Source of the DNA: Stenotrophomonas sp. Iso1
GTDB taxonomy: Bacteria > Pseudomonadota > Gammaproteobacteria > Xanthomonadales > Xanthomonadaceae
Direction: 5' to 3'
Assembly: GCF_027497995.1 (NCBI RefSeq)
Contig: NZ_JAODBT010000001.1
Location: 744,001-808,000 of the forward strand
DNA: 64,000 bases
Positions 39,479 to 47,822 of this stretch are shown in pieces. The notes beneath the pieces are model-generated. The model saw nothing but the letters and a program-made list of their open reading frames with translations. It was not told the origin of the DNA and did not search any database. Position 1 is the stretch's first letter. Each line of letters begins with the position of its first letter. Both the position numbers and the translations under genes were made by a program.

Positions 39479-42400
39479 ATGAATCGGATCTACCGCAAGG
39501 TTTGGAACAAGGCGTTGGGACAGATGGTGGTGGCATCGGAACTTGCATCATCCGATTCGTCCGGTGTGGTGGTTGATGAGCGGCATTCGTCCAGCCACCA
39601 TTTGCAGGCCTTGTCGCTTGCCATTGCCCTGGGGTTAGGGGCGGGCTTAGGAACCTTTGCGGTAAGCGCGCAGCCGGTAGAGATCGGCGGCAGCGCGCAA
39701 TGTGTGGTGCTGGGCAGCGCCACATTGATGGATTGTGCAATCGCCGGTGACGCGCAGGCAGCCGGCACCAATGCCGTGGCCATTGGCGCCGCGAGCATTG
39801 CTTCGGGAAATTCCAGCATTGCGCTGGGAGCCAACTCGGTTGCCGACCGTGACAACACCGTATCGGTAGGTAACGTCGGTGCCGAGCGTCAGATCACCAA
39901 TGTCGCCGCCGGTACCGAAGGCACCGACGCGGTAAATAAATCCCAGCTGGATGCCATCGCCGGTGTTGCTGAAGGCACGCAGCATTACTTCACAGCCAAC
40001 GGCCTGGCCGATGGCAGCGACGATGCCGTGGCCAGTGGTGCCGGTGCAACGGCTGCCGGTGTTGGCTCGCAGGCAAGCGGCGCGGAAAGCACGTCAGTAG
40101 GCAGCTACAACGTTGCTGCCGGTGATTACGCCAGCGCGGTGGGTTATGTGAATACCGCCAATGGCCTCAACAGTTCGGCCGTGGGTAACTTCAACCAGGT
40201 CGATGGCGACAACAGCAGTGCGTTTGGTTTTGCCAACTTTGTCGAAGGCGCCAATGCGGTCGCTATCGGCAGCAACAGCACGGCGGCCGGTGCAGGCAGC
40301 GTGGTGGTCGGTGACAGCGCCTTGGCTGGCGCAGACAACGCCACGGCCGTGGGTTCGTTGAGTGCTGCTAATGGCAAGAACAGCACGGCGCTGGGCGCCG
40401 GTGCCGGTGCCATCGCAGAAAGCAGCCTCGCACTCGGTGATGGTGCTCAGGCGGAAGCAGCAAAGAGCGTAGCGCTGGGGTCGGGCTCGATTGCCAACCG
40501 TGACAACACGGTATCGGTAGGTAATGCCGGTGCCGAACGTCAGATCACCAACGTCGCTGCCGGTACCGAAGGCACTGACGCGGTGAACAAGTCGCAGCTG
40601 GATGTTGTTTCCGAAGTTGCCGACAGCACGGAGCGTTACTTCACAGCCAACGGCCTGGCCGATGGCAGCGACGATGCCGTGGCCACTGGTGCCGGTGCAA
40701 CGGCTGCCGGTGTTGGCTCGCAGGCAACCGGCGCGGACAGCACGTCAGTAGGCAGCTACAACGTTGCTGCCGGTGATTACGCCAGCGCGGTGGGTTATGT
40801 GAATACCGCCAATGGCCTCAACAGTTCGGCCGTGGGTAACTTCAACCAGGTCGATGGCGCCAACAGCAGCGCGTTTGGTTTTGCCAACTTTGTCGAAGGC
40901 GCCAATGCGGTCGCTATCGGCAGCAACAGCACGGCGGCCGGTGCAGGCAGCGTGGTGGTCGGTGACAGCGCCTTGGCTGGCGCAGACAACGCCACGGCCG
41001 TGGGTTCGTTGAGTGCTGCTAATGGCAAGAACAGCACGGCGCTGGGCGCCGGTGCCGGTGCCATCGCAGAAAGCAGCCTCGCACTCGGTGATGGTGCTCA
41101 GGCGGAAGCAGCAAAGAGCGTGGCGTTGGGATCGGGCTCGATTGCCGATCGTGAGAACACCGTATCGGTCGGAAGTGCCGGTGCCGAACGTCAGATCACC
41201 AACGTCGCTGCCGGTACCGAAGGCACTGACGCGGTGAACAAGTCGCAGCTGGATGTTGTTTCCGAAGTTGCCGACAGCACGGAGCGTTACTTCACCGCCA
41301 ACGGCCTGGCCGATGGCAGCGACGATGCAGTGGCCAGTGGCGCCGGTGCGACGGCGGCCGGTGTTGGCTCGCAGGCAAGCGGCGCGGAAAGCACGTCAGT
41401 AGGCAGCTACAACGTTGCTGCCGGTGATTACGCCAGCGCGGTGGGTTATGTGAATACCGCCAATGGCCTCAACAGTTCGGCCGTGGGTAACTTCAACCAG
41501 GTTGATGGCGACAACAGCAGCGCGTTTGGTTTTGCCAACGTTGTCGAAGGCGCCAATGCGGTCGCTATCGGCAGCAACAGCATGGCCACCGGTGCAGGCA
41601 GCGTGGTGGTCGGTGACAGCGCCTTGGCTGGCGCAGACAACGCCACGGCCGTGGGTTCGTTGAGTGCTGCTAATGGCCAGAACAGCACGGCGCTGGGCGC
41701 AGGTGCCGGTGCCCTCGCAGAAAGCAGCCTCGCACTCGGTGATGGTGCTCAAGCGGAAGCAGCAAAGAGCGTAGCGCTGGGATCGGGCTCAATCGCCAAC
41801 CGTGACAACACGGTATCGGTAGGTAATGCCGGTGCCGAACGTCAGATCACCAACGTCGCTGCCGGTACCGAAGGCACTGACGCGGTGAACAAGTCGCAGC
41901 TGGATGAAGTCGCAGTGGTGGCCGGCAACACCAGTAAGTACTTCCAGGCCTCGGGCAGCGCTGACAGTGATGCCGGTGCATATGTGGAGGGTGATGGTGC
42001 AACTGCCGCCGGCGAGTCGGCCAACGCAATCGGCAATGGCACCTCAGCGTTCGGTAACGCTGCCAACGCCGTTGCGAATGGTGCGACGGCGGTCGGCATG
42101 AATGCCCTGGCCAGCGGCCAGAACAGTGCTGCTTTTGGCCAGAACGCAAGTGCTACGGGCCCCGGCGCGGTGGCCGTGGGTGGCAATGCGGTGGATCAGT
42201 CTGGCGGCGCGCTTCTTACGAACAATGGGGTGTCGGTCAACACTGGCGCGACCAGTGCCGGCATAGGCGGAACCGCATTGGGCGCCAGCGCCATTGCCAG
42301 CGGTTTCGGTGCGACTGCGACGGGCGTAGGGGCGATTGCTGAAGGGGATCAGTCCACCGCGACTGGTGCGGTGAGCACCGCGCAGGGTGCTTTCAGCACG

Positions 42401-45181
42401 GCCAATGGTTCGCAGAGCTCGGCCGCGGGTGAAGGGACCACGGCAGTGGGGTTCAATGCCGCTGCTTATGACGATGGCAACGTGGCGGTGGGTCGTGACG
42501 CCTCGGCGCTGGGTGAAGGCAGCCTGGCGATTGGTGATGGTGCCCAAACCGGCAATGTCGACCTGGAAGTCGGTTCCGCAAATGCAGTTGCCATTGGCAG
42601 TGGAAGCCTGGCGTTCGGCGACGACTCTATCGCCGTCGGTACTGAGTCCGTCGCGTTTGGGCAGCAGTCCACTGCGATCGGCATGGGCGCAGAGGCGGGT
42701 GTCACCAACTCGGTGGCACTGGGTGCCGGCTCGATAGCGGACCGTGAAAGCACGGTATCGGTAGGTAATGCCGGTGCCGAACGTCAGATCACCAACGTCG
42801 CCGCCGGTACCGAAGGCACTGACGCGGTGAACAAGTCGCAGCTGGATGTTGTTTCCGAAGTTGCCGACAGCACGGAGCGTTACTTCACCGCCAACGGCCT
42901 GGCCGATGGCAGTGACGATGCCGTGGCCAGTGGTGCCGGTGCAACGGCTGCCGGTGTTGGCTCGCAGGCAACCGGCGCGGACAGCACGTCAGTAGGCAGC
43001 TACAACGTTGCTGCCGGTGACAACGCCACCGCGATTGGCAGCAATAGCGTGGCATCAGGTGACCACAGCTTGGCGCTGGGTGATGCGGCTTCAACATTGG
43101 CCGAGGATGCTATCGCCATCGGTCATGGCGGCGCGGCCAGTGGCAACAGTGCGGTGGCAATGGGTGCAGGTGCAGACGCATCGGGCCGGAACACGATGGC
43201 CTTGGGTGTGGATGCAGCCGCCATGGGAGAGGGCTCGGTAGCCCTGGGCAATCGCGCCAGAGCAGTCGGGAAGGAGAGCATGGCGCTGGGTGTGGCATCA
43301 CAGGTCAATGCCAATAATGCAGTGGCTCTGGGTGCGTACTCCATTGCTGGCCGCGCCAATACGGTGTCGGTGGGTGATGTGGGTACCGAACGTCAGATCA
43401 CCAATGTGGCGGCGGGTACGGAAGGTACCGATGCAGTGAACAAGGCGCAGCTGGATACGGTTGTTGGCGCCATGGGCACGACCAGCAAGTACTTCCAGGC
43501 CACCGGTGACGGTGTGGCGGTGGCAAGCGGTGCCGATAGTGTTGCGGCCGGTCCGTTGGCGACGGCAAGCGGCGAACGCAGTACGGCGCTGGGCATGTCC
43601 AGCATGGCCGGTGCAACCGGTGCAACCGCCGTGGGTGCGGATGCCTCTGCACGTGCTGCGAACAGCACGGCACTGGGGCGCAAGACTGCCGTCACTGCAG
43701 TCAATGGTGTGGCTGTTGGCTTTGGTGCATTTGCCAGCGGCGGCGCCAACGGTATCGCCATCGGCGCCAACGCCGGTGTGTCCGGAGCCAATTCGGTCGC
43801 GCTGGGTGCAGGTTCGCGGGCGACTGAAGCCAATGTGGTTTCAGTAGGCGGCGGCAACGGCACCACTGGGCCGGCAACCCGCCGCATTATCAACGTGGGG
43901 GCGGGCCGCTTAGCCGAAGGCAGTACCGATGCGGTCAACGGCGGCCAGTTGCATGTCACCAATCAACGGGTAGGCGCGGTGGAAACCCGTGTCAACGATA
44001 TTGATGGCCGTATCGGCACCATTGAAGGTGTCGCCACCAATGCGGTGGTCTATGACGATACCAACCGGGATGCGATCACCTTGTCCGGCTTGCAGGGAAC
44101 CCTCCTGGAGAACGTGACCGACGGTCTCATTGGTACAGGAAGCATGCAGGCCATCAACGGTGGCCAGATGTACCAGTCATTGAACTCGATGGCTGCCTTG
44201 CTGGGCGGTGGTGCGGCGCTGGGCATGCAAGGCATGTTCATAGCCCCCAGCTACATGATCCAGGGATCCAACTACTACAACGTGGGCGATGCACTGGCTG
44301 CATTGGATATGCGGGTGACTTCAATCAACTCGCTGGTCGGTGGTAGCGGTGCTATAGCGGGCGATGCTGGCGGTACGGCTGTGCTGGGTGCCAGGCGTGG
44401 CGGTGTAGTGCTGGGAGACGATGCCACCGCACTTAATACCGCCGGTACGGGTATCGGCAACGATGCTTATGCCCACGGGTTGAATGACACCGCGATCGGC
44501 AGCAACGCGCGCGTAAATGCCGATGGCAGCACCGCAGTGGGAGCCAATACGCAGATCGCTGCAGAAGCCACCAACGCGGTTGCAGTCGGCGAAAGTGCCA
44601 GTGTTATCGCCTCGTCCGGTACAGCGATTGGCCAAGGTGCCAGTGTCACAGCTTCATCGGGCACGGCGATAGGACAAGGGGCCATGGTGACTGCGCAAGG
44701 TGCCGTGGCCCTGGGGCAGGGTGCAGTTGCTGATCGTGCCAACACCGTCTCGGTGGGAACAGGCAGCGGCGGGCGACAGATCACCAACGTTGCAGCCGGT
44801 ACGCAGGCCACCGACGCGGTCAACAAGTTGCAGTTGGACAACGGCCTCGCATCAGCCAATGCCTACACCGATAGCCAGATCAGCGGTTTGAACGACAGCT
44901 TCAGCGGGCTGCGCGGTGACGTGGACAAGCGTCTGCGCCAGGTCGATCGTCGCCTGGATCGTCAGGGCGCCATGGGGGCGGCCATGTTGAACATGGCCAC
45001 CAGTGCGGCGGGCCTGCGCACGGAGAACCGCGTGGGTGCGGGCGTGGGTTTCCAGGGAGGTGAGTCAGCCTTGTCGATTGGCTATCAGCGCGCCATCAGC
45101 GACCGCGCAACGGTCACCGTGGGCGGCGCCTTCAGTGGTGATGACAGTTCCATCGGCATCGGCGCAGGTTTCGGCTGGTAA
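39479..45181 (+). CDS. Trimeric autotransporter adhesin 1 (YadA-like)
   Basis: Giant surface adhesin of the type Vc family, 1900 residues. An extended signal peptide (ESPR) MNRIYRKVWNKALGQMVVAS is followed by a hydrophobic core and cleavage near residue 64 (AVSA/QP). The passenger is built from YadA-head repeats (SxAxGxxSxA, NSVALGAGS) broken by neck motifs ending ERQITNVAAGTEGTDAVNKSQL. Residues 170-820 are three tandem 217-residue copies. A stalk with VGAVETRVNDIDGRI and the anchor (about 1805-1900, ending GAGFGW) form the trimeric outer-membrane pore. It should bind host, abiotic or other bacterial surfaces; the ligand is unknown. Protease 1 follows 163 bases later. Confidence 0.95.
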   Translation: MNRIYRKVWNKALGQMVVASELASSDSSGVVVDERHSSSHHLQALSLAIALGLGAGLGTFAVSAQPVEIGGSAQCVVLGSATLMDCAIAGDAQAAGTNAVAIGAASIASGNSSIALGANSVADRDNTVSVGNVGAERQITNVAAGTEGTDAVNKSQLDAIAGVAEGTQHYFTANGLADGSDDAVASGAGATAAGVGSQASGAESTSVGSYNVAAGDYASAVGYVNTANGLNSSAVGNFNQVDGDNSSAFGFANFVEGANAVAIGSNSTAAGAGSVVVGDSALAGADNATAVGSLSAANGKNSTALGAGAGAIAESSLALGDGAQAEAAKSVALGSGSIANRDNTVSVGNAGAERQITNVAAGTEGTDAVNKSQLDVVSEVADSTERYFTANGLADGSDDAVATGAGATAAGVGSQATGADSTSVGSYNVAAGDYASAVGYVNTANGLNSSAVGNFNQVDGANSSAFGFANFVEGANAVAIGSNSTAAGAGSVVVGDSALAGADNATAVGSLSAANGKNSTALGAGAGAIAESSLALGDGAQAEAAKSVALGSGSIADRENTVSVGSAGAERQITNVAAGTEGTDAVNKSQLDVVSEVADSTERYFTANGLADGSDDAVASGAGATAAGVGSQASGAESTSVGSYNVAAGDYASAVGYVNTANGLNSSAVGNFNQVDGDNSSAFGFANVVEGANAVAIGSNSMATGAGSVVVGDSALAGADNATAVGSLSAANGQNSTALGAGAGALAESSLALGDGAQAEAAKSVALGSGSIANRDNTVSVGNAGAERQITNVAAGTEGTDAVNKSQLDEVAVVAGNTSKYFQASGSADSDAGAYVEGDGATAAGESANAIGNGTSAFGNAANAVANGATAVGMNALASGQNSAAFGQNASATGPGAVAVGGNAVDQSGGALLTNNGVSVNTGATSAGIGGTALGASAIASGFGATATGVGAIAEGDQSTATGAVSTAQGAFSTANGSQSSAAGEGTTAVGFNAAAYDDGNVAVGRDASALGEGSLAIGDGAQTGNVDLEVGSANAVAIGSGSLAFGDDSIAVGTESVAFGQQSTAIGMGAEAGVTNSVALGAGSIADRESTVSVGNAGAERQITNVAAGTEGTDAVNKSQLDVVSEVADSTERYFTANGLADGSDDAVASGAGATAAGVGSQATGADSTSVGSYNVAAGDNATAIGSNSVASGDHSLALGDAASTLAEDAIAIGHGGAASGNSAVAMGAGADASGRNTMALGVDAAAMGEGSVALGNRARAVGKESMALGVASQVNANNAVALGAYSIAGRANTVSVGDVGTERQITNVAAGTEGTDAVNKAQLDTVVGAMGTTSKYFQATGDGVAVASGADSVAAGPLATASGERSTALGMSSMAGATGATAVGADASARAANSTALGRKTAVTAVNGVAVGFGAFASGGANGIAIGANAGVSGANSVALGAGSRATEANVVSVGGGNGTTGPATRRIINVGAGRLAEGSTDAVNGGQLHVTNQRVGAVETRVNDIDGRIGTIEGVATNAVVYDDTNRDAITLSGLQGTLLENVTDGLIGTGSMQAINGGQMYQSLNSMAALLGGGAALGMQGMFIAPSYMIQGSNYYNVGDALAALDMRVTSINSLVGGSGAIAGDAGGTAVLGARRGGVVLGDDATALNTAGTGIGNDAYAHGLNDTAIGSNARVNADGSTAVGANTQIAAEATNAVAVGESASVIASSGTAIGQGASVTASSGTAIGQGAMVTAQGAVALGQGAVADRANTVSVGTGSGGRQITNVAAGTQATDAVNKLQLDNGLASANAYTDSQISGLNDSFSGLRGDVDKRLRQVDRRLDRQGAMGAAMLNMATSAAGLRTENRVGAGVGFQGGESALSIGYQRAISDRATVTVGGAFSGDDSSIGIGAGFGW
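39986..41938 (+). repeat. Three tandem 651-bp in-frame repeats in adhesin 1
   Basis: Copies at 39986-40636, 40637-41287 and 41288-41938, each exactly 651 bases (217 codons) and nearly identical in DNA. Each runs from YFTANGLADGSDDAVA through one neck (DAVNKSQLD). A shorter fourth match (about 140 bases) starts at 42881. Unit length divisible by three keeps the frame through unequal recombination. Confidence 0.93.
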
Positions 45182-45194
45182 TTGGTTTGATCTT

Positions 45195-45224
45195 CCTGCC
45201 CCTGCCGGCTGCGGCAGGGGCAGG
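45195..45224 (+). terminator. GC-rich hairpin between adhesin 1 and protease 1
   Basis: Perfect 12-bp stem CCTGCCCCTGCC (45195-45206) with GGCAGGGGCAGG (45213-45224). It is followed only by GGGGCTTT, so it may attenuate or stabilise the transcript rather than end it. Confidence 0.6.
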
Positions 45225-45344
45225 GGCTTTCAACCGGGGCTGCCTGCAACTTGCTGTGGCAAAACAGGTGGGGCTCCAGGTTGGAAGGGCAGAACAAAGC
45301 AGCGTTGCATTCCATTCCTGTTGCATGACGAGAAGAGGTCGAAC

Positions 45345-47216
45345 ATGAAGAAACATACGCTTGGGTTGGCGGTAGCTGGTGTGATGTTGATGGCTGTTGC
45401 GGATATGCCGCATGCCTATGCGGCAGGGGCTGGCCCTGTGCAGTTGAACGCTGCAGGTTCTGCGTTTGCACCGAGCGAAGGGGGCTTTCGCTTCGTAGTG
45501 AAATACCGTGACGCTACGCCGGAATTGCGTGATGCCACCCAGCTCAATCGTGGCTTGAGTCAAGCAGCGTTGCGAGCGGGTATTGGTCACGCCATTGCAG
45601 ATAGTGCCCGTTCAAGCGCGCGCCCAGCGGCCAATGCCACGCTGATGCGGCGTATGGGTGTGTCTGGTTGGTCGGTGATCAAGGCCTCGCGGCATCTGGA
45701 TGCGCAGGAGGCTGCCAACTTCATGCGTGAGCTACGTGCCAATCCATCGGTGGAGAGCGTCGAACTGGACCGTATACGTATGCGGATTGGTGCGGTTGGC
45801 CCAACGATGATTCCCAATGACCCCGATTACGCCTCGCGGCAGTGGAACCTGTCCGATCCTGTCTCTGGTGTGCGCGCCCCGGCAGCATGGGAGCGCTCAA
45901 CGGGGGAGGGTGTCGTGGTGGCGGTATTGGATACCGGCATCCTAGAAGGACTGTCTGACCTGCAGAACAACGTCATCCCCGGTTACGACATGATCACCGA
46001 TGCCCGCGTTTCGCGCCGTGCCGCTGATGGACGTGTGCCCGGTGGTTGGGATGAAGGGGACTGGACGGAGGCCAATTACTGCACCGGATGGGCGACGGAA
46101 AAAAAGCACAGCGCTCGCGACAGCAGTTGGCACGGCAGCCATGTGTCCGGGACCATTGCTCAGGAAACCAACAACGGGATTGGCGTGGCTGGTCTGGCAC
46201 ACAATGCCAAGGTCATGCCGATACGTGTGCTCGGTTCTTGTGGTGGCTTTGACAGCGACATTGCGGATGGCGTGATCTGGGCGGTCGGCGGTGATGTGCC
46301 CGGTATGCCGCGCAATGAAAATCCGGCAGAAGTGCTGAATATGAGCTTGGGCAGCTCCGGGCCAAACGCTTGCCCCCTCATCTATCAAGATGCTTTGGAT
46401 TACGCCGTCAATAGCAAGGGTGCGGTGGTTGTGGTGGCGGCCGGAAATGGCAACGCAGTAGCAGGCAATTACACCATGAGCTCTTGCAATAACGTGATCT
46501 CGGTGGGCGCTACGGAGCGTTCCGGAGCGAGGGCTGTCTATTCCAATTACGGGCCACGCGTTGATCTGGCCGCGCCGGGTGGCGATCGTTGGGGTTTCGA
46601 CCCGATATACCAAATGGTCAGCAGTAGCACGACCACTCCGTCCGCTGGTTCACCCACAGTGGGAGGGATAGTGGGCACGTCCATGGCTTCGCCGCATGTG
46701 GCCGCTGCCGCCGCGATGGTGCAAAGCGTAGCGAAGACGCCGCTGGACTGGATGCAGATGCGTCACTTGCTCAAAGGAACCGTCACACCATTTCCGCTGG
46801 CGATTCCCGTAGGTAAGCCGATTGGTGCGGGCATTCTCAACGTTGACGCGGCACTGGCCAAGGCGACCGAGGAGTCCTGTGACCCGAGTGCAGCAACGTG
46901 CGCCCCGGTTGCAACACCCCTTACCAATAAAGAGGCTGCGACTGGTCTGGTTGGGGGAAGGGGCAAGGAGAAGTTGTACAGCTTTGAGGCCAAGGCTGGC
47001 CAAGTGTTGACGGTGATGACTTACGGCGGCTGGGGCGATGTGTCGCTGTATGTCAGCCTCGATGCGGCGCCCACCGCGACGAAGTTTGACGCCAAATCCA
47101 CGCGTGTTGGCAACAGCGAGACGGTGCGCTTCACCGCACCGAAAGCGGGTACCTACTATGTGAATCTGGTAGGCGTTGCCGCGTATGGTCGTGTGACCTT
47201 GGTTGCCCGCCAGTAA
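45345..47216 (+). CDS. Secreted subtilisin-like serine protease 1
   Basis: Extracellular S8 protease precursor, 623 residues from the ATG at 45345 (GAACATGAAG context). Sec signal peptide 1-26 (AYA cleavage), inhibitor-like propeptide about 45-150, S8 catalytic domain about 157-500 with D196 (VVAVLDTGI), H263 (WHGSHVSGT) and S446 (GTSMASPHV), and a C-terminal PPC domain about 525-623 (YSFEAKAGQVLTVMTYGG). It has no autotransporter domain. Closely related S. maltophilia proteases (StmPr1/StmPr2) leave by the Xps system, to my knowledge. Paralogue of the protease at 58477, same length and triad spacing. It may be co-expressed with adhesin 1. Confidence 0.94.
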   Translation: MKKHTLGLAVAGVMLMAVADMPHAYAAGAGPVQLNAAGSAFAPSEGGFRFVVKYRDATPELRDATQLNRGLSQAALRAGIGHAIADSARSSARPAANATLMRRMGVSGWSVIKASRHLDAQEAANFMRELRANPSVESVELDRIRMRIGAVGPTMIPNDPDYASRQWNLSDPVSGVRAPAAWERSTGEGVVVAVLDTGILEGLSDLQNNVIPGYDMITDARVSRRAADGRVPGGWDEGDWTEANYCTGWATEKKHSARDSSWHGSHVSGTIAQETNNGIGVAGLAHNAKVMPIRVLGSCGGFDSDIADGVIWAVGGDVPGMPRNENPAEVLNMSLGSSGPNACPLIYQDALDYAVNSKGAVVVVAAGNGNAVAGNYTMSSCNNVISVGATERSGARAVYSNYGPRVDLAAPGGDRWGFDPIYQMVSSSTTTPSAGSPTVGGIVGTSMASPHVAAAAAMVQSVAKTPLDWMQMRHLLKGTVTPFPLAIPVGKPIGAGILNVDAALAKATEESCDPSAATCAPVATPLTNKEAATGLVGGRGKEKLYSFEAKAGQVLTVMTYGGWGDVSLYVSLDAAPTATKFDAKSTRVGNSETVRFTAPKAGTYYVNLVGVAAYGRVTLVARQ

Positions 47217-47237
47217 CCCTTGGTTTGAAGCACTTCT

Positions 47238-47260
47238 GAACCCCGGTAATGCCGGGGTTC
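47238..47260 (+). terminator. Terminator of protease 1
   Basis: Stem GAACCCCGG/CCGGGGTTC (47238-47246 with 47252-47260), loop TAATG, then TCATCTGTCTTTT. It lies 22 bases after the stop. Confidence 0.8.
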
Positions 47261-47478
47261 TCATCTGTCTTTTCCATCGCACTGTGGCCATGCCACCGTT
47301 GGCACTACCTTTGTGATGCATCACAAAGGTAATGCTCCGGGGCGTGCCAGACGGGGTAGGGAGCTGTTGAGCGTCGGCGAAGGCGTATCGTCGCTTCGGG
47401 TATCTCCAACGCTGCAATAGAGAGCCGCCGAGTAGGCGTTGCGCACGATCGTTTCAGTTGCGTTCAAGAAAACTGAAG

Positions 47479-47512
47479 AAGCCCGCAGGCCAGCGCTTGC
47501 GGGCTTTTTTTT
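47479..47512 (+). terminator. Orphan intrinsic terminator upstream of adhesin 2
   Basis: Stem AAGCCCGCA/TGCGGGCTT (47479-47487 with 47498-47506) running into T8. No coding gene ends here; protease 1 already has its own terminator 220 bases earlier. Related to the hairpins at 39076 and 51363. Confidence 0.85.
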
Positions 47513-47662
47513 GCCTGTGAGTAGCGTTTCTGACTGGCGTGCATTGCTGTACCTGAAGTAGCAACGACAGAGCTGATTCGGAACAGGTTAGTTGCTCAGT
47601 ACACCGTCGCGAACATCTGTTTTTACGCTGTACTCGTGCATCTGTACCCGCTCGTGAATAAC

Positions 47663-47693
47663 TTGACGTTCGAGACAGTGCCTCTCAAAACTC
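47663..47693 (+). promoter_or_regulatory. Candidate promoter of adhesin 2
   Basis: TTGACG (47663-47668), 16 bases, then TCAAAACTCAAATC. The downstream block matches that of adhesin 3 (TCAACACTCAAACC) at the same spacing. It lies 160 bases before the start codon. Confidence 0.38.
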
Positions 47694-47822
47694 AAATCGC
47701 CCCAGGCAGAAGCCATGCCGGTGCAGCAACGAAAGGAAGCCAGACATAACCCACTGAGCGAAGTCCGATGTCAGGTGGCTCTTGGGTACGTGATCGAGAA
47801 CCATCCAACTCAGGGGAGCACG

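Larger units (their letters stand above)
47217..47822. other. 606-base region between protease 1 and adhesin 2
   Basis: Holds the protease 1 terminator (47238-47260), about 220 bases with no gene I can support, a second hairpin with T8 (47479-47512), a TTGACG block (47663-47693), and the adhesin 2 leader. The second terminator-like hairpin has no gene in front of it, so a small RNA ending there is possible. CTTTGTGATGCATCACAAAG (47310-47329) is a perfect 20-base palindrome. Confidence 0.6.

Noticed and set aside
39986-43020. Could the regularly repeated DNA be a CRISPR array?
   Set aside because: Units are hundreds of bases long, in frame and without variable spacers; they are protein-coding head repeats.
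47715-47822. Longer start for adhesin 2 at 47715
   Set aside because: The extra 36 codons lack the ESPR. AGGGGAG before 47823, and the 64-residue signal shared with adhesins 1 and 3, favour the later ATG.
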